Positions 58,201-64,000 of a stretch of 64,000 nucleotides of DNA are shown here, piece after piece. The DNA comes from Paenibacillus silviterrae (lineage in GTDB: Bacteria; Bacillota; Bacilli; Paenibacillales; NBRC-103111), in the NCBI RefSeq assembly GCF_030167925.1, contig NZ_JASKUT010000001.1, positions 3,990,501 through 4,054,500 of the forward strand, written 5' to 3'. The stretch's first letter is position 1. Each line of letters begins with the position of its first letter. The position numbers and the translations under genes were made by a program. The notes under the pieces are model-generated. The model saw only the letters and a program-made list of their open reading frames with translations. It did not search any database and was not told the DNA's origin.

Positions 58201-59151
58201 ACTTTACCTGAAGATATGCAGCCTGCGTTCTATTCGCGTGATTTAAGCAATCTGGTAGTTCCAACAAAGCGAGTAACTCTTACACTTAAGTATGACCCGT
58301 ATATAAGAGATGATGCTTGGAAGTATGTTACGGTGTTCCAGTTCAACCGATTCGAGGATATGACCGGAGGCGGCTTCCCGGAACAAGGTTGGAGAAATAT
58401 TGGAGGTATTGTAGATACTAAGAAAAATACGATTACGGTAGAAGTCGAATCATTTGGTTACTTCCAGGTAATGTATATGAACGACAGCTTTGAAGATGTA
58501 ACCAATCATCCTTGGGCTCGTAATGAGCTCGATACTTTGTACTCAAAAGGGATGATGAAAAATAAAGACCCGGGTGGACGATTCTTACCAAATGACGCGA
58601 TCAGCCGCGGTGAGTTTGTCACCATGTTGGTGAAAATTTTCGATATTCCATTGAAGAATTCCGATACGATCTCCCGCGTGAATAATCCGAATGATCCTAA
58701 TTACCGTGGTACATTCGCGGACGTGCAGAGAGGTTATACAATCCCGAATAGTAATGGATTGTATGATTTCATGCATATCGAGGCTGCTGCACGTGCCGGT
58801 ATTGTAAGAGGAACATCTCAAGGCTTATTCTTGCCTGGTAATGTCATTACTCGTCAAGATGCTGCTGTTATGATTGCGCGAGCGGCTGATTTGAAGATAG
58901 GAACAGATGATAAGAAGCTGCTTGATTCCTTAAATAAAACATTCACTGATGGCAGTACAATCGATTACTATGCTCGTGGAGCAGTTGAAGCGGTCAATAA
59001 GGCTGGATTCATTCAAGGGAAACCAAATGAAATGCTGCCGGGACAAAAACAGCAAACAATCCGTTTTGACCCGACTGACAACTTTACTCGAGCCGAGGCA
59101 TCAGCAGTAGCTATGCGTGTGCTTCAACAACTGAAGAAAGTACCGAAATAA
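55231..59151 (+). CDS. large secreted protein with C-terminal SLH domains (1306 aa)
   Basis: Exported surface protein. Signal peptide 1-30 ending FAA; then about 1050 residues of beta-rich, Asn/Thr/Ser-rich sequence without recognised enzymatic motifs, probably several Ig-like domains; then three SLH domains in the last 220 residues (SFEDVTNHPWARNELDTLY, FADVQRGY ... ITRQDAAVMIARAAD, and YYARGAVEAVNKAGFIQG ... FTRAEASAVAMRVLQQL, in parts). TTG start 5 nt after AAGGAGG spacing. G+C drops well below the preceding housekeeping genes. It is directly upstream of the main S-layer gene, so it may be a minor S-layer or S-layer-associated protein. No closer identity can be given. Confidence 0.88.
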   Translation: MKRILRTWTSAWLVMALLVSLLPPMTAFAAVQLNITNLTVNSSTSDAAPDDDASVIRVTANPISVAVTIDGIASENVNSIYYEITNVNTNITSVNKTNKAIALNANEISFNNVTLPEGLNKIVIKYGDTSVVSSRAGWAYFTPVTNITSLKFNGEDFEDGGMYPKAPPYTGLSVTGVANNSNQIQTYYNGKLYGPTVFNRGEFTYLTNTNRTTDLTFAPGDNEIKMIAQNNTNSYVLDRSFVYDNGRAFPYNLFIDNVTPDLVAPLKLISTPTISEAGISQVNVTGLLKMPATVGNAVYYDYALLYVNSGANKIKYDFNQGKNYTVDVGNSTETEIGNITPDGTNSISGKQTVYSFSHNFAINGGSKAQEFRVEFYRTGNLVDSSNFAFYTVDPNTAYVNSVDYVLNNSSNLKLNEAGTTQINSFPATFVVNTNDQAKSVEIEIDGKVFPLASDPAADGVVTGNKATITLQGISDGIKSMRVIPYKNADFTVPSNEGIKNYTISVSAAPYVIVNQIYSGQVFAKKENIGCGIDPNSSATPKGNYPAPCFSGRFVNLPASEYSNVLIQLNGIALTPTINADGTFVIPSTNFIGSGVAAAEMDKNGKKTLKFSIELNGKPVTETSYDIFILSDHIPTVLKFEPLEDTIGAQQFKKTADDTYVTLASNVTFDGQVRNSSQTHSSGPQYSIKYTVPGETTKRTVPISNVVKVIDPGDLSSTPNFNESFKAVVPNMTAGSGIALEKDGDYYFELTVSNSSGVISTRTIKITKEVQPYVIKTPQLIKNAEGKDQANINANFQTIVIEAIKADSVIFGKEEAVKNGSIFTYEAKDLKPGKNEIKFTVNRGTAKTSGSIILFHVNTPLEGAMYKSVLSSNMKIFDGDIELKFPKDTKLMRNDRNATKQYVSTNRKLLFGIADIDTGQVDKLNGESPSGQFHLNGSVERNRFKAASKLYWIDAGTIRDLSTIPANRYQEKLKDALEGSGTIPVPTNAGVTLPEDMQPAFYSRDLSNLVVPTKRVTLTLKYDPYIRDDAWKYVTVFQFNRFEDMTGGGFPEQGWRNIGGIVDTKKNTITVEVESFGYFQVMYMNDSFEDVTNHPWARNELDTLYSKGMMKNKDPGGRFLPNDAISRGEFVTMLVKIFDIPLKNSDTISRVNNPNDPNYRGTFADVQRGYTIPNSNGLYDFMHIEAAARAGIVRGTSQGLFLPGNVITRQDAAVMIARAADLKIGTDDKKLLDSLNKTFTDGSTIDYYARGAVEAVNKAGFIQGKPNEMLPGQKQQTIRFDPTDNFTRAEASAVAMRVLQQLKKVPK

Positions 59152-59160
59152 ATGAAAAAT

Positions 59161-59186
59161 GCCGCCATTATGGCGGCCCTTTTTAT
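59161..59186 (+). terminator. intrinsic terminator after the 1306-aa SLH gene
   Basis: GCCGCCA/TGGCGGC stem with a short loop and TTTTT tail. Confidence 0.88.
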
Positions 59187-59218
59187 GTAGACCAAATGGA
59201 AAATACTTAGTGATGACG

Positions 59219-59289
59219 AAGTTGATAGATCGTTATATACTAAGTTTCGTAAGCGAGCGATACAACAAGTTGATAGACGAGTTGATACA
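59219..59289 (+). repeat. three short direct repeats upstream of the S-layer promoter
   Basis: AAGTTGATAGA at 59219 and 59267 and AGTTGATACA at 59280. They lie 150-240 nt before the S-layer promoter in a gene-free stretch. A possible regulator-binding array; a 60-codon frame across this region overlaps the terminator and is not credible. Confidence 0.4.
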
Positions 59290-59439
59290 CGCCCCCAAGA
59301 CCAAGACTCCTCGAAAAAAACATTTAAAAGTTTTTTTCTAAGAGCGCAACTTTTTGAGAAACACAGCGTTTAAATAGGTGTAACTCAAAAGGAACAGTAG
59401 AGAAGAGTTAGGTTTTGGAATATTTTTCACAATTTACTC

Positions 59440-59468
59440 TTTACCTGACTAGAATGCCGTTGTATAAT
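59440..59468 (+). promoter_or_regulatory. sigma-A promoter of the S-layer gene
   Basis: TTTACC, 17-nt spacer and a perfect TATAAT. It implies a leader of about 190 nt before the S-layer start, containing a CTGCAA/TTGCAG hairpin near 59519-59539. Confidence 0.62.
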
Positions 59469-59666
59469 GTTAAATGGCATGCGAGTCTCTACTACCCATT
59501 ATTATTGTTTACTAGTTTCTGCAATCTTATACGTTGCAGACCTAACTAATAAATCCGCTCTAACTCTGGGAAGGGGGTGAATCGGCTAATGAGGGAATCG
59601 AGCTCAAATTTATCTAAACAAAACTCTCAACAACCGAAAGATATTCGAGGAGGAGAAAAAAAGGTT

Positions 59667-62600
59667 ATGAAGAAAAGTTTATCCGCAATCGTGTCCCTGG
59701 CTATGGCGTTCTCCATGTTTTCGTCCGTAGCATTTGGTGCAGAAGCAACTACAACTACAAGCACTACTACAACAGCTACAGCTACAGCTGCTAAGAAAAC
59801 TGTTGCAGATTTCAAAGATCTCGCTGACATCGACGCTGGTCTGAAAGCTAAGATCGAAGCTTTGCTGGCTAAAGGCGTGTTCGAAGGTACTTCCGAAGAT
59901 TCCTTCGGTATCAAAGAGAACATGACTCGCGCTCAATTCGCAAAAGTTCTTACACTGATCTACGGTGTAGAAGTTGATATGAACGTGAAGGCTTCCAGCT
60001 TCTCCGATGTTAAAGCTGACGACAATGCTAACGCATGGGCGATTCCTTTCATCGAAGCTGCTAAGAAAAAAGGCCTGATCGATGGTATGACTGACAGCAC
60101 TTTCGCTCCTGGCGAAAACGTGACACTTGGCCAATTCGCTACTGCATTGGTTAAAGGTCTTGGCAAAACTGTTAGCACAACAGGTACTCCTTGGTACTCC
60201 GATGCTATCAAGCAAGCTGTTGAACTGAAGGTTCTTCCTGAAGGCGTAGACGGCGCTAAGACAGCTACTCGTGCTGACCTGGTTGTTGGTGCTTACGGCG
60301 GTCAAGAAGCATACAACGCTCAACAAGGTCTTTCCGTTGAGGCTAAAGCAACTAACGCTAACCGCGTGACTATCAATTTCAGCAAAGAAATCGATACTGC
60401 CAAAGCTGTTATCGAGCTGACTAAAGATGGAGTTAAAGTTGCTCACACTGCAAAGTTTGCTGACGACAAGAAATCCGTTAACCTGACTACAGAGGGTAAA
60501 ATTACTGCTGGAACTTATAAAGTTACAGTAAGTGGCTTGTCTGACAAAGCTATCGAGAAAGAGTTTACTGCTGAAGACGAGAAAATCGCTAAAATCGATT
60601 TTGTAACTGCCGGCGATACAATTGCACAAGCAGATAAGGTTAAAGTCAGAGTTAAAGCAACAAACCAATACGGCGAATTTGCTTCCTTCTCTGCAGGCAG
60701 CTACAGTACTCCAGGTTCTTCTCAAGTTAACAAAATCACTAAAGACGCTGACGGCTACCTGATTGTTGAAGTTGATACTAAAGACGACAACATCCCTATG
60801 GGCGTTGGTATGGTGACTATCACAATCATCAGCAACGAAAACAACAATCCTGTTACTGCAACTAAGACCTATAAAGTAGGTACTCCTCCAATTCTCTCGA
60901 AGTTGGAACTGGGTACTCCTAAGTATTCCGTAGGAACTAGCCTTTCCGGCCAGGGTGAAAACGTGAAGTTTGCACTTAACTTCTTCGACCAATACGGAAG
61001 CATGATGGATTACACAGATGCAATTTCCGGGACTAACAAGACAACTGTAATTTGGAATGACTTCGTACAAACAGGTACAATCGTTGATGCTGTAGAAGAT
61101 GATAACGGAAACCCTGTTCTGAAGCTTTCCCTTTCTAAGAACCTTGATAAGTCCGGCGACTATAACTTTACAGTAATTAACTCTGCTGCTTCAGCTACTG
61201 GCAAAATTACTGTTAAGTCCAGCAAAGTTGCTACAAAGATTCAAATCGGTGCACTGGATGATGTAATTGCAGCTGGTGACGAAGAAGCATTCGTACCTGT
61301 AATTGCATATGATGCACAAGGCAATTTGTTGTCCGCTGAGGACCTCGTAAGTTCTGAAAACCTTGCTCGTATTAAGCTGTCTGGCAACGGATTTAGCAGC
61401 TCCACAGCTCAACTGTACCAATACGGAGAGAACAAAGGTAAAATTCGTCTGGATAGAATTCCTAACGAAAAAACTGGCGTAATTTCTGTGACAGCATTCA
61501 TTGCTGAAGCAAACGTAACGAGCAATGCTACAAAGAACTTCAATGTGTCTGCTGCTCGTACGCCTGATCGTGTTAAAGAAGTAACTGCAATTGCACAAGA
61601 GGTAGTACCAGGTGGTTCCACTAAGTTTAAGTATCAAGTTATTGATCAGTACGGCAAGCCTCTTCAAACGTTGAAGAATGTTGACTCCCAAGGTAATGTT
61701 AACGCAGGTGGCGCAGCTTACCGCGTAACAGTAACTGCTAACACTTATGGTCAATCAGTTGTTACAGGCACTACAACTCTTGGTACTGCAGGACTCTTGG
61801 CTACCGAAGATAAGGATGCTGCAGACGCTCTAGTTGCTAAGTTTGACACTGATGGTGAAGCTAAAACAGCTGCTGACGGTAAGAATGCACTGAAAGACTG
61901 GCTGAACAATACAACTTTCCGTGTAGGAGCTTCTAACAGCGCAGCTCCTGGAACTAAGTTAGATCTGACAATTCTCATTGAGAAAGATAACAGAGATACT
62001 AAAGGGTTCCAGGAAACTTCTAAGTTGACCAAAACTGTTACTGTAATTCAAGCAGGTAAAGAAGTTGGTCAAAAGGAATTGACTTACTCCTTGAACTCGG
62101 TAGCTACACTTTGGAATGCTAAAGACAGTGAACTTACTCGTAAATATGATTATACAGTTCGCGAGTGGGGAAGCGACGGTAATCAAACAGTCGTTGAAAA
62201 CACCTATTCCCTGACTAATGAAGCTCAATTGCAAGCAAACAGCAAGTTTGGTCGTGAACTTGTAGTTAGTGCGAAGAATGCTGCAGGCGAAACTGTGGGT
62301 ATTCCTAAGACAATTACAAGCGCGTTCTCTTCCGATACAAACGTTGCTAACACTTATGTTGATGGGGCAGGAAAAGCATGGGTTATCGGTAACAAGGCTG
62401 GTACAGCTACTGTTAGCGTAAGCTTCAGAGCAGCTGACGGTTCTTACAAAACTGTAGAACAGCAAGTTACAGTTAAAGCTGATGCACTCAAAGTTGATAG
62501 AATTACTTTTGACGACAGAGAGTACAATGAAGACTTCAGCTTCCTTGCTTTCGACAAGATTAATGTATATGATAACTACGGTGTTAACTACGAAAACGGT

Positions 62601-62825
62601 GATGCTCAGAAGTATAACTACATCCTTGGTGTAAACTTCTCTGTATCTAACGTTAAGAGCGCTGATACAGCAGCTAAAGTTGTTGTAGACGCGTACGGTA
62701 ACGTAAGAGTTACATCTACTCAGCCTGTAACATTTGACCTGACAGCAACATCTGCAACTGGTAAGTCTGCTGTAGTTACTATCTATGCTAACTCTGCTAA
62801 TGCTGGGCGTTCTGTCAAGAACTAA
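59667..62825 (+). CDS. S-layer protein with N-terminal SLH domains (1052 aa)
   Basis: Probable main surface-layer protein. Signal peptide 1-27 (ends VAFGAEA), a Thr-rich linker, then three SLH domains (about 45-215: FKDLADID ... MTRAQFAKVL; SFSDVKADD ... VTLGQFATALV; WYSDAIKQAV ... ATRADLVVGAYG), then about 830 residues of beta-sandwich-like repeats. Codon use is strongly restricted (GCT, ACT, GTT, AAA), as in very highly expressed genes. The ATG at 59667 follows GAGGAGG. The frame stays open for 30 codons upstream, with a second ribosome site (AAGGGGG) ahead of a GTG at 59577 and an ATG at 59589, so tandem starts are possible. Bound to the wall through CsaB-pyruvylated polymer. Confidence 0.93.
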   Translation: MKKSLSAIVSLAMAFSMFSSVAFGAEATTTTSTTTTATATAAKKTVADFKDLADIDAGLKAKIEALLAKGVFEGTSEDSFGIKENMTRAQFAKVLTLIYGVEVDMNVKASSFSDVKADDNANAWAIPFIEAAKKKGLIDGMTDSTFAPGENVTLGQFATALVKGLGKTVSTTGTPWYSDAIKQAVELKVLPEGVDGAKTATRADLVVGAYGGQEAYNAQQGLSVEAKATNANRVTINFSKEIDTAKAVIELTKDGVKVAHTAKFADDKKSVNLTTEGKITAGTYKVTVSGLSDKAIEKEFTAEDEKIAKIDFVTAGDTIAQADKVKVRVKATNQYGEFASFSAGSYSTPGSSQVNKITKDADGYLIVEVDTKDDNIPMGVGMVTITIISNENNNPVTATKTYKVGTPPILSKLELGTPKYSVGTSLSGQGENVKFALNFFDQYGSMMDYTDAISGTNKTTVIWNDFVQTGTIVDAVEDDNGNPVLKLSLSKNLDKSGDYNFTVINSAASATGKITVKSSKVATKIQIGALDDVIAAGDEEAFVPVIAYDAQGNLLSAEDLVSSENLARIKLSGNGFSSSTAQLYQYGENKGKIRLDRIPNEKTGVISVTAFIAEANVTSNATKNFNVSAARTPDRVKEVTAIAQEVVPGGSTKFKYQVIDQYGKPLQTLKNVDSQGNVNAGGAAYRVTVTANTYGQSVVTGTTTLGTAGLLATEDKDAADALVAKFDTDGEAKTAADGKNALKDWLNNTTFRVGASNSAAPGTKLDLTILIEKDNRDTKGFQETSKLTKTVTVIQAGKEVGQKELTYSLNSVATLWNAKDSELTRKYDYTVREWGSDGNQTVVENTYSLTNEAQLQANSKFGRELVVSAKNAAGETVGIPKTITSAFSSDTNVANTYVDGAGKAWVIGNKAGTATVSVSFRAADGSYKTVEQQVTVKADALKVDRITFDDREYNEDFSFLAFDKINVYDNYGVNYENGDAQKYNYILGVNFSVSNVKSADTAAKVVVDAYGNVRVTSTQPVTFDLTATSATGKSAVVTIYANSANAGRSVKN

Positions 62826-62840
62826 TTGTATTTAATAAAA

Positions 62841-62868
62841 GGAAGGCCCTTGTGGCCTTCTTTTTTTA
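62841..62868 (+). terminator. intrinsic terminator after the S-layer gene
   Basis: GAAGGCC-CTTGT-GGCCTTC stem followed by TTTTTTT. Confidence 0.9.
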
Positions 62869-62904
62869 TAATTAACAAATTACGTAATATGAGAGGTGAT
62901 ATTG

Positions 62905-63444
62905 TTGAAAAGATTATTTCTTATAACATGCCTTATTTCGATAATTTTATTGGTAAGCAACTACTCAACAGGTCTAGGTGCAGAGGCAACAAGCCCAATA
63001 GAACCTGGTACAGTAAATGACCCCATAATAACAAAAAGTTACTTTGAACTAAATGTAAAAAAACTAATTTCTGATGAAGTAGCAAAGCAAAACGTGCCAA
63101 ATATTCCTGTTAACCAATCAGAAGTTGAAAATCTGGCTGAATCAAGTAGATTATCTATCATCAAACTCGAGCACGGCCAATCCCTTTACGGTGGCTCAGG
63201 CACGGAGTTCATCGTCCGTACCGGGAAAACCATCGTCTTCAGCAATGACGAAAGCGGCATAGCCGACGTTACCATCGGCAAAGATATCATTGCTGGACAA
63301 GCCGTCGAGCTCAACCATATGCTCATCGTTCCGCGTGAAGGGCGAGGCATTAAGCCTGATCCTAAGAACAACCAAGAGATCTACGTGATGGTACGCGGCA
63401 GCTACCTTTTGACAAATGCTGATGGTTCGAAGGTTTCTCCATAA
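62905..63444 (+). CDS. hypothetical secreted protein (179 aa)
   Basis: N-terminal signal peptide (about 1-26, KRLFLITCLISIILLVSNYS), a helical acidic segment (about 40-80), then a conserved-looking beta-rich domain (85-175) with LEHGQSLYGGSGTEFIVRTGK and LIVPREGRGIKPDPKNNQEIYVMVRGSYLL (in parts). I recall similar uncharacterised proteins in Paenibacillus but no function. TTG start with GAGGTGAT upstream; TTG 62902 and GTG 62896 are alternatives. Base composition changes inside the gene: the first half is AT-rich, the second GC-richer. Confidence 0.75.
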   Translation: MKRLFLITCLISIILLVSNYSTGLGAEATSPIEPGTVNDPIITKSYFELNVKKLISDEVAKQNVPNIPVNQSEVENLAESSRLSIIKLEHGQSLYGGSGTEFIVRTGKTIVFSNDESGIADVTIGKDIIAGQAVELNHMLIVPREGRGIKPDPKNNQEIYVMVRGSYLLTNADGSKVSP

Positions 63445-63533
63445 TTTTACCCATGGAACCAATAGTTTATACGTTTCGGCATTCTACATAACCACCATAC
63501 TAAGGGTACATTCCAACAAGGAGGATATCCATA

Positions 63534-63821
63534 ATGGCTAAAAACGGTGGCAGCAACAACAAGGTCGTACCCGAGAGTAAACAAGCTCTTGATATCATGA
63601 AGTACGAAATTGCAGCTGAATTAGGCTTACCTGTTGGAAAACAGCTGGCTAACATGAACGTTGAATTTGCAACGGAGTTAGGTTCTATTCCTTCAGCTTC
63701 AATTAAAGAGGATTACTGGGGTCATATTGCAGCAAGAGATGCCGGTGCAGTTGGTGGGCACATTACCAAGCGGCTTATCGGTAAGGCCGAAGAGATGATG
63801 TTTAACCTGTCGGGACTATAA
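63534..63821 (+). CDS. alpha/beta-type small acid-soluble spore protein, long form (95 aa)
   Basis: DNA-coating forespore protein. N-terminal conserved block VVPESKQALDIMKYEIAAELGLPVG holds the GPR protease site (YE-IA), and the C-terminal block is AGAVGGHITKRLIGKAEEM (both in part). Between them is an extra segment of about 20-25 residues (FATELGSIPSASIKEDYWG), so the protein is 95 aa instead of about 60-70. GGAGGATATCCATA precedes the ATG. CATACTA at 63496 resembles a sigma-G -10, but its -35 (GTTTC) is poor. Confidence 0.88.
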   Translation: MAKNGGSNNKVVPESKQALDIMKYEIAAELGLPVGKQLANMNVEFATELGSIPSASIKEDYWGHIAARDAGAVGGHITKRLIGKAEEMMFNLSGL

Positions 63822-63904
63822 AATTTCTTTGAACTTATGCGAATTTATTGACAGTCATCGACATTTCCAGTAACATAAACAAAAGAAGGTAATCGACAAA
63901 AGAA

Positions 63905-63937
63905 ACCTTTTCCACTATGGAAAAGGTTGATTTTTTG
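63905..63937 (+). terminator. intrinsic terminator after the SASP gene
   Basis: AACCTTTTCC-ACTAT-GGAAAAGGTT stem followed by GATTTTTT. Confidence 0.9.
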
Positions 63938-63966
63938 TATGGGTACATATTCGTTTATCAATACTA
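63937..63966 (+). promoter_or_regulatory. possible sigma-G promoter for the gene at the right edge
   Basis: GTATG, 18-nt spacer and AATACTA (one mismatch to CATNNTA) just after the SASP terminator and about 20 nt before a ribosome site. It suggests another forespore gene. Confidence 0.45.
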
Positions 63967-63986
63967 GTTGTAGGAGGTAATTCACT

Positions 63987-64000
63987 ATGTCTAACCTTAA
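63987..64000 (+). CDS. start of a gene cut by the window edge
   Basis: ATG preceded by GTAGGAGGTAATTCACT; only MSNL and part of the next codon are visible. The probable sigma-G promoter and the SASP neighbour suggest another spore protein, but nothing can be concluded from four residues. Confidence 0.6.

Noticed and set aside
59159..59341. 60-codon frame after the 1306-aa SLH gene
   Set aside because: Begins inside the terminator hairpin, lacks a ribosome site, and its end lies in an A/T-rich hairpin.
63465..63502. sigma-G promoter for the SASP gene
   Set aside because: The -10 CATACTA is good but the best -35 at allowed spacing is GTTTC, two mismatches from GYATR; mentioned in the gene entry only.

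Overview
The window comes from a spore-forming, flagellated, S-layer-bearing Firmicute, most likely a Paenibacillus or close Paenibacillaceae relative. The evidence is spoIIR, spoIID, spoIIQ, spoIIID, two recognisable spore DNA/core proteins, flhO/flhP, three SLH-domain proteins with csaB, moderate G+C and strong AGGAGG-type ribosome sites. Gene order prfA-prmC-spoIIR-sua5-mntP-ywlE-rpiB-ywlG-glyA-upp-...-atp-...-ywzB-murA-spoIID-spoIIQ-spoIIID-mbl-flhO-flhP-fabZ follows the Bacillus subtilis backbone. I saw no transposase, prophage or CRISPR array.

Layout. 1-5.1 kb: a spore gene pair (unknown 60-aa protein, SspP), helD, map, two minus-strand tRNA genes with odd T-arms, tadA, and an intergenic cluster of DnaA-box-like 9-mers. 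5.1-10.1 kb: PilZ protein, amidase, ychF, prfA-prmC. 10.1-17.0 kb: spoIIR, sua5, mntP, ywlE, then a ZTP riboswitch ahead of rpiB-ywlG-glyA, then upp. 17.0-26.0 kb: mnaA and the nine-gene ATP synthase operon, with two unusual intergenic structures (tandem hairpins before atpD, a 217-nt palindrome before atpC). 26.0-36.5 kb: eleven-gene complex I operon nuoABCDHIJKLMN without nuoEFG. 36.6-43.6 kb: SLH-anchored subtilase, ywzB, murA, spoIID, spoIIQ, spoIIID. 43.7-49.8 kb: mbl, flhO, flhP, epuA-like, pgsA-like, fabZ, pgcA. 49.8-55 kb: DUF5693 membrane protein, csaB, tagA-like and tagO-like genes. 55-62.9 kb: a 1306-aa SLH protein and the main S-layer-like protein. 62.9-64 kb: unknown secreted protein, a long SASP and the first codons of another gene.

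How it works together. Three programmes are interleaved. The first is energy metabolism: a quinone-reducing complex I lacking its NADH module, plus F1Fo ATP synthase. The second is engulfment-stage sporulation: SpoIIR triggers sigma-E, SpoIID degrades septal peptidoglycan, SpoIIQ spans the engulfment channel, and SpoIIID retunes the mother-cell programme; compartment-specific promoters are visible upstream. The third is surface assembly: MnaA makes UDP-ManNAc, TagO and TagA-like enzymes start a secondary cell-wall polymer, CsaB pyruvylates it, and the SLH proteins bind it. The least described pieces are the DUF5693 protein overlapping csaB, the two repeat structures in the ATP synthase operon, and the long S-layer leader with tandem in-frame starts.
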